Assembly: GCF_014960965.1 (NCBI RefSeq) | Contig: NZ_CP063169.1 | Coordinates: 653,581-717,580 of the forward strand | Reading direction: 5' to 3' | DNA: 64,000 bases | Source of the DNA: Ruania alkalisoli | GTDB lineage: Bacteria > Actinomycetota > Actinomycetes > Actinomycetales > Beutenbergiaceae | Shown here: positions 43,309 to 52,063 of the stretch, one piece after another | Layout of the letters: every line of letters begins with the position of its first letter | How positions within the stretch are numbered: position 1 is the stretch's first letter | Translations under genes and position numbers: made by a program | Notes under the pieces: generated by a model | Told to the model about the DNA's origin: nothing | Databases searched by the model: none | The model's input: only the letters and a program-made list of their open reading frames with translations

Positions 43309-44274
43309 TCAGCGGGCCATCCGGGTGGCGAGCCAGGACATGACCTCCTGCGCATAGGCGTGGCGGACGCGGGATGAGGAGAGCGCCAGATCGTGCCGGC
43401 CGCCCTCGAAGCGGCGTACGGTCACATCGGCTCCGAGCCTGGGCGCACGCGTCCACGTGTGCGCCACGTTCAGCACGCAGTCGGCGCCGGTGAGATCCTC
43501 CGGAGACGGGTGGTTTGGGTGCCCGCTGCGCCCCGAGGTGCACACCAGAACCGGCACCTGGATGTCCAGGCCGCGCGCGACCCGGGCGTGCCCGCGCCGC
43601 ACCGCCCGCAACCAGCCGGCGTGAACCGGGACGTCCTCGATTGGCTTCCAAGCCAGGTCGTAGTCCCAGTCGCCGCCGGTGGAGGTGTGCAGGCTGCGCC
43701 CGTACGGCTCACCCAGGGTGCCCACCCGCAGTAACGGGAAGCAGGTACCGAGCACGTCGATGAAACGGGTGGTGATCACCCGGTTCACCCAGGAGGAGTT
43801 GAGATCGAACCACGGGCTGTTGAGCACCAGGGCGTCCACGGCTCCAGGGTGGTCGGAGACGTACAGGGAGGTGATCAACCCGCCGGTGGAATGCCCGAGC
43901 AGCACCACCTGCTGCGCGCCGGCCGCGCGGACCCGGGCGAGTGCGAGACCGATCTCCTCGTCGTAGGTGGCCAGGTCCGCCACGAAGCTCGGCGTGCGGC
44001 CGGGACGGATCGACCGGCCGCAGTCGCGCAGGTCCAGAGCGTAGAAGTCGTAGCCGGCATCCAGCCACGCCTGGGCATGCTCGGTCTGGAAGAAGTAGTC
44101 GGTGAAGCCGTGCACATAGAGCACGGCCCGTGAGGGTGTCGCTGCTTCGGCTGGATCAGCAACGCCGAGGGGTGCCCTGGCGCTGACCAGGGTCGCGACG
44201 GGTTCGCCCGCCGCCTCGGGTCGCAGCCGCAGCGTCTCCTGCTGCCAGGGGTGTCCCAGAACGTCCGTCGTCAT
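43309..44274 (-). CDS. alpha/beta hydrolase (lysophospholipase-like)
   Basis: Protein of 321 residues. YVHGFTDYFFQTEHAQAW supplies the oxyanion region, the nucleophile elbow is GHSTGG (S129), and the C-terminal FEGGRHDLALSS supplies the catalytic histidine. The family covers monoacylglycerol lipase and lysophospholipase-type serine esterases. No signal peptide, so it acts in the cytoplasm or on the inner face of the membrane. Monocistronic, 53 bases beyond the cysteine-desulfurase-like gene on the same strand, so it may share the SAM-responsive transcript. Confidence 0.85.
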   Translation of the reverse strand: MTTDVLGHPWQQETLRLRPEAAGEPVATLVSARAPLGVADPAEAATPSRAVLYVHGFTDYFFQTEHAQAWLDAGYDFYALDLRDCGRSIRPGRTPSFVADLATYDEEIGLALARVRAAGAQQVVLLGHSTGGLITSLYVSDHPGAVDALVLNSPWFDLNSSWVNRVITTRFIDVLGTCFPLLRVGTLGEPYGRSLHTSTGGDWDYDLAWKPIEDVPVHAGWLRAVRRGHARVARGLDIQVPVLVCTSGRSGHPNHPSPEDLTGADCVLNVAHTWTRAPRLGADVTVRRFEGGRHDLALSSSRVRHAYAQEVMSWLATRMAR

Positions 44275-44327
44275 GCACCGAGACTACGGGTGACGTTCGA
44301 GTCCGGGCGCTGCTGCTCGGGCTGGGC

Positions 44328-45737
44328 TCAGTGCGTGCCGGCCAGTACCTGCGCCACCGTCGGCACGGTGCTGGCAGCCGGGCCGCACCCTGCGCCGGCT
44401 GCCGCGGTCGCGAGCACCGACGGTGCATCCGCCTCCGCATGCAGATCCTGCAGCAGCCCGATCGCCTCCGGCAGTTCACGCTGGTCGTCCTGCGGCTGCC
44501 ACCGGCCGCCGACCACCTCATAGGAGGCGCGGGAACCAGTGGTCAGGTACTGCTCGATCCCGGCGATGAGCCGGTCCACGTGCTCGGAGGTGGTGCCGAG
44601 CCCGATGCTGGCGCGGAGCCCGGCTTCCAGCCCGCGCGCGGCGAGCAGCGGATGGGCACAGAACCGGCCGTCGCGCACTCCGATGCCATGTTCGGCGGAG
44701 AGATAGGCGGCCACCAGGCCGGCATCATGACCAGGCAGGCTGAACGAGACCACGGCTGTCGGCTCGGCCGAGTCCGCCCACAAGCGCAGCACCTGCACGC
44801 CCTCGATCCCCTCCAGCCCGTCGATCAGCCGTGCGCGCAGCGCAGCATCGTGCTGGGCCAGACGCGCGGCCACCGCCTCCAGCTGGGTGCAGGCCACCCC
44901 GAGTGCGATGGCCCCGATCACGTTCGGGCTGCCGGCCTCGTGCCGTTGCGGTGCGGGTTCCCACACGGTCTCCTCGACCGCGACGTTCGTGACCGCACCA
45001 CCGCCGGCGAGGTACGGCGTGCCCACATCCAGCCAGTCCCGGCGCCCGATCAGCGCACCGGCGCCGTAGGGCGCGTACAGCTTGTGCCCCGAGACGGCCA
45101 CGTAGTCGGCACCGGTGGCTTGCAGCGAGAACAGCCGGTGTGGGGCCAGCTGGGCGGCGTCGACCACCACGCGGGTTCCGGCCTCGTGCGCGGCGGCCAC
45201 CACCTCGGCCACCGGCAACGACTCACCGGTCACATTTGAGGCCCCGGTGATCGCTACCAGGGCGTAGTCGCCGGCAGTCAGAGCCTCCCGCAGTGCCGTC
45301 ACCGTCTCGGCCACGGATGCGCGCGCGGCGAGCACGTCGGCGCCGCGACGCTGCCACGGCAGCAGGTTCGCGTGGTGCTCGATGTCGAGCACCAGCACCC
45401 GTCCGGGTACGCACCCGCCGAGCAGGTTCAGCGAATCGGTGGTGTTGCGGGTGATGACCACCACGTCATCGGCCCTCGCCCCCACGAAGCGCCCGACCGC
45501 GGTGCGAGCCTGTTCGTACAGGGCCGTCGAGACCTGCGAGAGGTACCCCGCCCCACGATGCACGCTCGCATACAGCGGCAACGCCCGCGCGACGGCGTCC
45601 GCCACAGCCGCCAGTGCCGGTGCGCTCGCGGCATAGTCGAGGTTCGCGTAGCCGATCGACGAGGCGCCATCCCGCGGGACCGTCAGCGGGACCGTGGTCT
45701 CGGCGCCGACGAGCGGGAGAAGTGTGTGCTGCGACAT
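44328..45737 (-). CDS. cysteine desulfurase-like class V aminotransferase
   Basis: Protein of 469 residues of the PLP-dependent NifS/Csd fold. PLP lysine is K219 in SGHKLYAP, with D193 in VVVDAAQLAPH and HH at 121-122 positioned as in SufS/CsdA. A catalytic loop Cys equivalent may lie in FCAHPLL. The C-terminal 60 residues, ending in an Ala/Gly-rich CGPAAST stretch, exceed standard SufS. SufS normally sits in the suf operon; this stand-alone copy is instead preceded by a SAM-IV riboswitch, which ties it to methionine and cysteine economy. Strong GGAGGATC ribosome site. Confidence 0.82.
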   Translation of the reverse strand: MSQHTLLPLVGAETTVPLTVPRDGASSIGYANLDYAASAPALAAVADAVARALPLYASVHRGAGYLSQVSTALYEQARTAVGRFVGARADDVVVITRNTTDSLNLLGGCVPGRVLVLDIEHHANLLPWQRRGADVLAARASVAETVTALREALTAGDYALVAITGASNVTGESLPVAEVVAAAHEAGTRVVVDAAQLAPHRLFSLQATGADYVAVSGHKLYAPYGAGALIGRRDWLDVGTPYLAGGGAVTNVAVEETVWEPAPQRHEAGSPNVIGAIALGVACTQLEAVAARLAQHDAALRARLIDGLEGIEGVQVLRLWADSAEPTAVVSFSLPGHDAGLVAAYLSAEHGIGVRDGRFCAHPLLAARGLEAGLRASIGLGTTSEHVDRLIAGIEQYLTTGSRASYEVVGGRWQPQDDQRELPEAIGLLQDLHAEADAPSVLATAAAGAGCGPAASTVPTVAQVLAGTH

Positions 45738-45759
45738 GTGATCCTCCGGAAGGTCCGTC

Positions 45760-45775
45760 GGACCCCGAGGGGTCC
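45760..45775 (-). promoter_or_regulatory. expression-platform hairpin of the SAM-IV leader
   Basis: GGACCC and GGGTCC around CGAG form a compact stem between the aptamer and the ribosome site. On the transcript a second stem, GGTCC-GAC-GGACC, overlaps it and leads into TTCCGGAGG, so the two folds exclude each other. One of them may switch access to the ribosome site. Confidence 0.5.
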
Positions 45776-45796
45776 GCGCTTGCCGGGCGCCACCGC

Positions 45797-45888
45797 GACG
45801 CCGGCCTGGTCGTCACCCGGGGCACCCCACCGCGGTTGGAGGGTTGCCGGCCAGCTAGCCGGGGCTGTTCGCTGGCGCTCATGACCTG
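45797..45888 (-). ncRNA. SAM-IV riboswitch
   Basis: The minus strand reads GGTCATGAG, CCAGCG, GCTAGCTGGCCGGCAACC, then CTCCAACCGCGG, TGGGGTGCCCCGGGTGA and GACCAGG, in the order and spacing of SAM-IV aptamers (Weinberg and co-workers class). GGTCATGAG and GACC close the basal stem, and the GGCAACC core is shared with SAM-I. It lies 60 bases before the cysteine-desulfurase-like start. High SAM would be expected to lower expression. Confidence 0.88.
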
Positions 45889-46004
45889 ACACCTAGGATG
45901 CCATAGCCGCCGATGGGGCGGTCCGGGTGTCTCAGTACGCGTACTGCTCGCTGCGTCGACCGTTCGATAATGACGGCGTGGCTGCTCCCGCGGGACCTGT
46001 CCTG

Positions 46005-46712
46005 TCAGGCCTGGTGGAAGCTCCCCTTCACCTGACCGAGGCGGCCCCGATCGTCGAGCGTGCAGATGGCAGTCCCATCCGGTGCGGCCAGGGTGAGGCC
46101 CTCGGGCGCCTCACCCAGGGTGAAACCCCGCCATTGGGCGTAGCCGCGGATCGCCCGGTCCCAGTTGCGGACCTGCCCGGCCTGGGCCACTTCCGCGAGC
46201 ACCCGTGCCGCACGGATCGCGCTCGGTGGGGTGGGAGCCAGCTCGGGAGACTCGAGCAGAAGTGCCGCGACGGTGCCGCGGCCGGCATCGAGCGTGTAGT
46301 GCGTCAGCCCGCCGCAGATCAGACCGGCAGCGGCGCAGATGTGCCCGGCCACCTGGCGCGGTTCAGCGTCCAGGGGGACCTCGGCGTCCCGTAGTTGCGG
46401 GATCGCGTACTGCTCGCCGAACCCGCGTACCTGTTCGGCGCGTGCGACCAGGGGACCGGCGTACTGCGGGTTGGCCCACGCCCACAGCCACGACCGGGGG
46501 CCAGGTGCGGCGCTGCCCAGCAGGTGCGCCGTGGCGGTGAAGGTTCCCGCAGGGCCGGTGAACGTTGCGGTGCGGGTGTCGAGGTCGACGCCCCACGTGC
46601 GCTCTTCCTCGGGCCCGCACGCCTCCAAGCGGCCCAGGAGGTCGGACTGCCGGTCGTGAGCGGTGAGCAATGAGTCGTCGAGGACGTCCTGGAAGGAGCT
46701 GATCTGAGTCAC
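46005..46712 (-). CDS. DUF6882-like protein of unknown function
   Basis: Protein of 235 residues, soluble. A Trp-rich turn SWLWAWANPQY in the middle, followed by LVARAEQVRGFGEQYAIPQL, and an N-terminal helical part fit the recently named DUF6882 group; I recognise it by those features only. No catalytic motif is evident. The gene is monocistronic. The 116 bases downstream and the divergent 301-base region upstream hold no other gene on this strand. Confidence 0.55.
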   Translation of the reverse strand: MTQISSFQDVLDDSLLTAHDRQSDLLGRLEACGPEEERTWGVDLDTRTATFTGPAGTFTATAHLLGSAAPGPRSWLWAWANPQYAGPLVARAEQVRGFGEQYAIPQLRDAEVPLDAEPRQVAGHICAAAGLICGGLTHYTLDAGRGTVAALLLESPELAPTPPSAIRAARVLAEVAQAGQVRNWDRAIRGYAQWRGFTLGEAPEGLTLAAPDGTAICTLDDRGRLGQVKGSFHQA

Positions 46713-46771
46713 GCCTTGAGATTACGACAGCAGCACCGACGATGACCCCGGTCTCGATTCACACACCGTGT

Positions 46772-46923
46772 GCAGACTGACGCATCTCCGGCGCGACATG
46801 GCTGTGTGTCAGTCTGCCGATCCTGGTTCAGACGGTGAGGTGCACGCCCCCTTACCCCCAGGAAGTGGCGACCACCACAGGCCTTACCCGGCCTGCGCCG
46901 TCGTGGGGCACGGGGTAAGGGGG
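46772..46923. repeat. two inverted repeats in the divergent region before the small-protein/LAL genes
   Basis: GCAGACTGAC (46772-46781) pairs exactly with GTCAGTCTGC (46808-46817), and CCCCCTTACCCC (46847-46858) pairs exactly with GGGGTAAGGGGG (46912-46923). They occupy most of the 301-base gap between divergent genes. The first stem shares ACTGACACA and GACGCATC words with the repeats at 17706 and 31625. They may be operators, a leader structure or relics of repeats. Confidence 0.55.
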
Positions 46924-47013
46924 CCGGGCGCAGACGGGACGTGACCACCCCATCCCCCGATGTCAGACCTCAGGAGCACAGTGAGGCTCATGCCGAGCAC
47001 CGAGGAGCACACC

Positions 47014-47202
47014 ATGAACACCCACGACGACCTGTTCCGAGCGGAGATGGCCGACCGTCGGGAGCGGCTGCTCACCCAGCTCGTCGTACCCCGCACCCGC
47101 CGGCGGCTGAACATCCGCCGGCTCATCGCTCAGCGTGCCGCCGCACAGACGGTACGAGCTCAGCCCAGCCTCGCTCACCAGGACCTGGAGCGGCGAGCCT
47201 GA
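47014..47202 (+). CDS. small basic protein upstream of the LAL regulator
   Basis: Protein of 62 residues: an acidic first third (NTHDDLFRAEMADRRERLL) and a strongly basic Arg/Ala-rich rest ending LAHQDLERRA, all likely helical. The ATG at 47014 follows GAGGAG seven bases upstream, which supports translation. It ends 19 bases before the LAL regulator start, so both are probably cotranscribed. No family recognised. Confidence 0.55.
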   Translation: MNTHDDLFRAEMADRRERLLTQLVVPRTRRRLNIRRLIAQRAAAQTVRAQPSLAHQDLERRA

Positions 47203-47221
47203 CAGCGCGGTGCATGACACG

Positions 47222-50194
47222 ATGACCTCCGTGGCACGGGTCGGGTCTGAGATCGCGCTGGTCGCGCGCACTGCGGAACTCGCCCGCCTGGACGCCGTGT
47301 GGCGGGAGGCGGTCGGCGGGTCCGCAGCTGCCGTACTGCTGCCCGGGGAAGCCGGCGTGGGCAAGACCCGCCTGGTGGGCGAGGTCGCCGGCATCGCCGA
47401 ACGCACCGGCGGGGTCGTCCTCATCGGGCATTGCGTCGGCCTCGGTGACGCTGCCCCGCCGTATCTGCCGGTGGTCGAGGTGCTCGAGCAGATGCGCGAC
47501 ATCGACGCCTCGTTGGTGGCGGACGCGCCGGCCCTGGCGACCCTGGTGGCGCGCGGTGGCACCGGGCGGACTTCAGAGCAGCTCCAGGTCTTCGACTCCT
47601 TCTTCTCGGCTCTGACCACCCTGGCCGAAAGGGCACCGGTCCTGCTGGTGATCGAGGACCTGCACTGGGCTGACGCCTCCACCCGCGATCTGCTGACCTT
47701 CCTGCTCGCCCGCGTCTCCGGGGAGGCGCTCGCGGTGGTGCTGACCTACCGTTCCGACGAGATGCACCGCCGCCATCCGCTGCGCCCGATGCTCCTCGAG
47801 ATCGCGCGGATGCGGCGGGTGGAACGGCTTGATCTGGAGCCCTTCTCCGAGGCTGACGCACGCGAGTTCGCCCGGGCAGTGGCGGCCAGGGACGAGCTCG
47901 TGCCCCGAGACGTCGAGGTGGAGCAGATCGCGGCCCGATCCGGAGGTAACGCCTTCTTCGTGGAGGAGCTGCTCGCCGCACCTGGGAGCAGGTTGGCCGG
48001 ACCTCTCGCTGACGTGCTCCTGGGTCGGATCGAGCAGCTCGACCCCGACGCGCAGCGCCTCGTGCGGGTCGCCTCGGTGGCCGGGCAACGTCGGGTGCGG
48101 CGCGCCACACTGCTGGCGGTCACCGAGTTCGACGAAGACAGGCTTGAACTGGCGCTGCGCGAATGCCTGGCCCGCTACGTGCTGGTGCTCGGCGAGGACG
48201 ACACGGTCGAGTTCCGGCACGCGCTGCTCCGGGAGGCCGTCTACGCCGACCTGCTCCCCGGGGAACGGACCCGGACGCACGCGGCCTTCGTGCGCCTGCT
48301 GCAGGAACGACGCTATCCCGGCTGGCGGGGGGCGCAAGCGCATCACGCCACCCAGTCCGGCGACCTGCCCACTGCCCTCACGTCGCACATCGGTGCCGCA
48401 CAGGAGGCCGAGGATGTCGCCGCCACCGCCGACGTACTCGCCCACCTGGAGCAGGCGCTGGCGCTGTGGGACGCGGTGCCCGACGCGGCCGAGGTCACGG
48501 GAACCGACGAGTTCACGCTGATGATCCGGGCCGCGGATGCCGCCGTCGCAGCCGGGCGCACCGAACGGTGCACGGCATTCCTGAGGTCCGCTCTCCGGCT
48601 CGCCGACGCCGGCGGTGACCCGATCGCCCGCGCCGGGGTGCGCCGTCGGCTGGCGAAGGTGCGCTATGCCGAGGACGACTGGGCTGAGGGGCGGCGGATC
48701 ATCGGCGAAGCGTGGGAGCTGGTGAGGGACCAGCCACCGAGCGGAGAGCGGGCGTGGGTGCTGTCCACCCTCGCGTTCGGCGGACCGTCCGCCCAGCATC
48801 GTTCCTGGGTCACCGAGGCAGTCAGTGATGCCCGGCAGGCGGGTGCCGGGGACGCCGAGGCCGACGCCCTGATCTCCCTGTCCTACCTGCTGCTGCACGA
48901 GGGGCAGGAGAAGGAGGCGATGGCGGTCCTTGACCAAGCGCGCGCCCGTGCCGCTCAGGTGCGCGCCTACGAGGTGGAGCTGCGTGCCCACTTCAACCTC
49001 ACCGTCGGTGAGTTCGAGCGCGGGAACCTGGCGCTCGCCGTGGAACACGCCCGTCGCGGGCTCGCCCGGGCCCGGCAGGAGGGGCTCGTCTGGGCGACCT
49101 ATGGCCGGGAACTGGTGTGGTTGGCCATCCAGGTGTTCTATGCGGCCGGCGCATGGGATGAGGCGGAAGAACTCGCCTCGCCGCCGGGCGAGCAGGCGCC
49201 GGACTGGCTCTCGGCGGTCATCGGCTGCTCGGCCGCGCTCTTGGCCGCCGGCCGGGGGCGGTGGGAGGAGGCCGACGCTCGACTTGCGCGGGCGCGCACC
49301 TGCGGAATCTCCGATGAGGAAGTGCTCAAGATCGCGGCCTATGCGACGGCGGAACTGGGCCTGTGGCGTCACCGTCCCCACGAGGTGGTCGCCGACCTGG
49401 AGAGTCTGGTCGAGCGCAGCCTGGCTGAACACGCGGTGTCCGCAGCCACCGGCCACCACGGGCCACCGCTGCACCTGCTGCGGATCGGTGCTCTCGGGAT
49501 CGCGGCGGCAGCGGACGCGGCTGCCCAGTCACGCTCCCACCATCACGACGATGCCGCCCAGGATGCTGTGGCCGCCGGCGAGAGATTCGCAGCTGTGGTC
49601 GCCCGGACGGAGCAGGAGGGTGCACCGCGTGGGGCGACGCTGGGACCGGAAGGGAAGGCGTGGCTGGCGCGAGCGGAGGCCGAGAGCGCTCGTCTGCGCG
49701 GCCAGGCAGCGCTGGGAGCGTGGGCACGCGTCATCGCCGCCTTCGACTACGGCGATGTGTACCAGCAGGCGGTCGTCCGATGGCGCTACGCCGAGGCACT
49801 GCTGACCGAACAGCGCACTGCGCCAACGCAGGAGGTCGAGCACGGCGAGGGTGCGCGGGAGCGGGCGTGCTCGGAGCTTCTGCAGGCGTTGCAGGTGGCG
49901 CAGGAACTCGGCGCCGCGCCGCTGAAGGCGGAGCTGGAATCCCTCGCGCGGAGGCACCGGCTCTCCGTGCCGGGCGTGCGGCTCGCCTCCACCGACCTGC
50001 TCACGCCGCGGGAGCGGTCGGTGCTGGAGCTCGTTGCCCAGGGTCTGACCAACAAGGCGATCGGCGCCCAGCTCTACATCAGCGAGAAGACCGTGAGCGT
50101 GCACCTGACGCGCGTCATGGCCAAACTCGGGGCGCACAGCCGCACCGACGCCGTCGCCCGTGCGTTGAGCCAGGGCCTGATCGAGGGGTTCTGA
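47222..50194 (+). CDS. LAL-type large ATP-binding LuxR-family regulator
   Basis: Protein of 990 residues. An AAA/STAND ATPase at the N terminus has Walker A GEAGVGKT at 42-49 and a Walker B VLLVIEDLHWAD about 100 residues later. A long helical-repeat region (TPR-like) follows, and the C terminus is a LuxR helix-turn-helix (LTPRERSVLELVAQGLTNKAIG, EKTVSVHLTRVMAKLGA). Related MalT- and LAL-type proteins activate transcription on binding a small inducer. The ATG at 47222 is chosen because family similarity begins at VGSEIALVARTAEL; its ribosome site is weak. Targets unknown; convergent to the lipoprotein gene, 21 bases away. Confidence 0.88.
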   Translation: MTSVARVGSEIALVARTAELARLDAVWREAVGGSAAAVLLPGEAGVGKTRLVGEVAGIAERTGGVVLIGHCVGLGDAAPPYLPVVEVLEQMRDIDASLVADAPALATLVARGGTGRTSEQLQVFDSFFSALTTLAERAPVLLVIEDLHWADASTRDLLTFLLARVSGEALAVVLTYRSDEMHRRHPLRPMLLEIARMRRVERLDLEPFSEADAREFARAVAARDELVPRDVEVEQIAARSGGNAFFVEELLAAPGSRLAGPLADVLLGRIEQLDPDAQRLVRVASVAGQRRVRRATLLAVTEFDEDRLELALRECLARYVLVLGEDDTVEFRHALLREAVYADLLPGERTRTHAAFVRLLQERRYPGWRGAQAHHATQSGDLPTALTSHIGAAQEAEDVAATADVLAHLEQALALWDAVPDAAEVTGTDEFTLMIRAADAAVAAGRTERCTAFLRSALRLADAGGDPIARAGVRRRLAKVRYAEDDWAEGRRIIGEAWELVRDQPPSGERAWVLSTLAFGGPSAQHRSWVTEAVSDARQAGAGDAEADALISLSYLLLHEGQEKEAMAVLDQARARAAQVRAYEVELRAHFNLTVGEFERGNLALAVEHARRGLARARQEGLVWATYGRELVWLAIQVFYAAGAWDEAEELASPPGEQAPDWLSAVIGCSAALLAAGRGRWEEADARLARARTCGISDEEVLKIAAYATAELGLWRHRPHEVVADLESLVERSLAEHAVSAATGHHGPPLHLLRIGALGIAAAADAAAQSRSHHHDDAAQDAVAAGERFAAVVARTEQEGAPRGATLGPEGKAWLARAEAESARLRGQAALGAWARVIAAFDYGDVYQQAVVRWRYAEALLTEQRTAPTQEVEHGEGARERACSELLQALQVAQELGAAPLKAELESLARRHRLSVPGVRLASTDLLTPRERSVLELVAQGLTNKAIGAQLYISEKTVSVHLTRVMAKLGAHSRTDAVARALSQGLIEGF

Positions 50195-50215
50195 GCGGCA
50201 GGTCCCGACGGCGGC

Positions 50216-51589
50216 TCAGCAGGTGGCTGGGTCCGTGGAGCGTTCCGGCCGGTACTCCACCGAGACGTCCTCGGCACTTGCCGTCAGCGTCGGCCCGGCG
50301 TCGTCGGTTCCTTCGGCGAGTAGCACCTCCACCACGAGCGCACCCTCCTCGACCAACGGTTCCCACGCCGTCGGGAGCGTGGTCTCCTCGGTGATCCAGG
50401 TGACGTCGTTGAGACGTCCGAGCCGCCAGATGCCGCAGGCGTCGTCCACCGTGAGCCGGTAGGTCCACGGGATTCCGGGCTCGATCACCGCGCCGCTGGT
50501 GACCGGCTGCGGATCGGTGGATGCGTCCACCAGATCGGGGTCGAGGCCGATCTCACGGTCGGTTGCCGTGCTGCCCGGCTCGGACAGGTCCACAGCCACC
50601 ACGGTGCGCTCCTCCGGGGCGCCGGCGGGCGGATCGTCGGCGCCGAGCTGCACGTGGAACGGGCCTTCCGGGAGCGCCTCGCGCTCGACCGCCACCACGT
50701 AGGCGTGCGGGTTCGCATCCTCGGTGCATGCTTGGGGTGAGCCCGGGATCACGATGTCAGCGTGCAGCACCCGGCCGGTGACCACGACATCATCGAGCCG
50801 GACCGGGCAGCTGGAGCCGTACAGGGCACCGAACCACACCACGATCTCGGTCTCCAGATCGACCTCCGGGGGCGCTCCCGCGACCCCGGCGCGTTCCCAC
50901 AGGTCCGCGTACTGGTCGGCCGTCGTGGCCACCCCGGTGCGGAAGGTCTCGCCGGTCAAGTCCTCCCCGAGCAGACGCCACTGCTCGCCGGCGGTGGGCT
51001 GCTCCCCGGGCTCGACGACGTCCTGCTCCTCAGGTCCCGAGACGCAGATCGGCTCCCCGGCGAACTGATCCATGGCCTGCAGGTTCTCCTCGGAGAGCAC
51101 CGTCAGATCCACCGTGACCACGCCACGGTCGGGGGCCGTGCCGATCCCGGCGATCACACCCTCGGGGGTCTCCTCCTGCACCCGCGCGGCGAGCTCGGCC
51201 AGCTGGTCCTGGGTGTGCAGCGCCTCGACGACGGCGATTCCCTCGCCGGGGAACTCGGTCTCGATCTCCGCGCGGAGCTCGGCGACGTCCTGCGTGAATG
51301 CCACGGCCACCCAGCCGTTGTGCTCCCGGTCGATCCAGATCCCCGCGTACCCGGGCTGTTGCTGCGCCCAGGTCTGCACGTCCTCCACCGGCTGATCGTT
51401 GCCCACGTACACCGGCTCGTCCCGGTAGGTCTCATCAGGCGCGCGCAGCGTGGTGACGTCTGCGCACGCGATGATGCTGTCGTCGACCGGCGGCGCACCG
51501 GGCGCGGACGGCTCAGCCGTGCCGCAGGCGGCCAGACCGGCGATGGTCACGATCGTCAGTCCGATTCCGAGACGCTTCGGGTTGCGCAT
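50216..51589 (-). CDS. lipoprotein of unknown function
   Basis: Protein of 457 residues from the ATG at 51589. Lipoprotein signal MRNPKRLGIGLTIVTIAGL with lipobox LAAC, then an acidic extracytoplasmic part of several beta-rich modules. One module (ETEFPGEGIAVVEALHTQDQLAEL) resembles short alpha/beta sensor repeats; none is a named domain to my eye. The last Cys of the chain is the penultimate coding residue region (TDPATC). It may bind a ligand or an exported protein. It ends 21 bases from the LAL regulator stop. Confidence 0.7.
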   Translation of the reverse strand: MRNPKRLGIGLTIVTIAGLAACGTAEPSAPGAPPVDDSIIACADVTTLRAPDETYRDEPVYVGNDQPVEDVQTWAQQQPGYAGIWIDREHNGWVAVAFTQDVAELRAEIETEFPGEGIAVVEALHTQDQLAELAARVQEETPEGVIAGIGTAPDRGVVTVDLTVLSEENLQAMDQFAGEPICVSGPEEQDVVEPGEQPTAGEQWRLLGEDLTGETFRTGVATTADQYADLWERAGVAGAPPEVDLETEIVVWFGALYGSSCPVRLDDVVVTGRVLHADIVIPGSPQACTEDANPHAYVVAVEREALPEGPFHVQLGADDPPAGAPEERTVVAVDLSEPGSTATDREIGLDPDLVDASTDPQPVTSGAVIEPGIPWTYRLTVDDACGIWRLGRLNDVTWITEETTLPTAWEPLVEEGALVVEVLLAEGTDDAGPTLTASAEDVSVEYRPERSTDPATC

Positions 51590-51737
51590 CTGCCCCCACT
51601 TTCCGGGTTCACCACGATCATGTCCCGCGAACCGCTCGTGTTGCACCCGGCTCCAGCCTAGCCGCGATGTCCGAGGCGTGGGCAGGGACCACCAGTGACA
51701 TGACAGCCCAGGCTCTGCGGTCCTACGATGCACGAGA

Positions 51738-51818
51738 CCATCCAGAGCAGCTGAGAGATCTGGCTCGACGACGCTGCAGCAACCTCGCCCACGAAGGTGC
51801 TACCGCCAGAACCGATGG
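51738..51818 (+). ncRNA. SAM-I (S-box) riboswitch
   Basis: CCATCCAGAG, CTGAGAGATCTGGCTCGACGA, CGCTGCAGCAACC, AAGGTGCTACCGCCAGAACC and GATGG follow the S-box order. The closing stem is CCATC (51738-51742) with GATGG (51814-51818). Its 3' strand runs into the ribosome site GGAGGAG (51817-51823) of the DUF1737 gene, so SAM binding should hide that site and block translation of the DUF1737-rhodanese-metZ operon. No separate terminator is needed. Confidence 0.9.
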
Positions 51819-51826
51819 AGGAGTGC

Positions 51827-52063
51827 ATGTCCGAGCAACTGTCCCACCCGGCCACCGCGGGCCCACCCGGTCACCGCTACCGATTGCTCACCGGCCCCGA
51901 CGACGCCGCCTTCTGCGAGCGGGTCAGTGCGGCACTCGCCGAGGGTTACCTGCTGCACGGGTCGCCATCGGTGACCTTCGACGGCTCCCGTGTGATCGCG
52001 GCCCAGGCGGTGCTGTGGCCCTCTGACCCCGAAAGCCCGACCGTGGAGGTGCGGCCCCTATGA
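51827..52063 (+). CDS. DUF1737 small protein
   Basis: Protein of 78 residues. After a short tail, YRLLTGPDDAAFCERVSAALAEGYLLHGSPSVTFDG fits DUF1737, a small domain of unknown function often found near rhodanese or metabolic genes. The ATG at 51827 follows GGAGGAG, which overlaps the SAM-I closing stem. The stop overlaps the rhodanese start by four bases. First gene of the sulfur operon. Confidence 0.75.
   Translation: MSEQLSHPATAGPPGHRYRLLTGPDDAAFCERVSAALAEGYLLHGSPSVTFDGSRVIAAQAVLWPSDPESPTVEVRPL

Noticed and set aside
46847-46923. Riboswitch in the leader of the LAL/small-protein genes
   Set aside because: The long inverted repeat is clear, but no known aptamer core could be matched.
47135-50194. 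Start of the LAL regulator at 47135
   Set aside because: It would overlap the small-protein gene that has its own good ribosome site, and family similarity begins near 47222.
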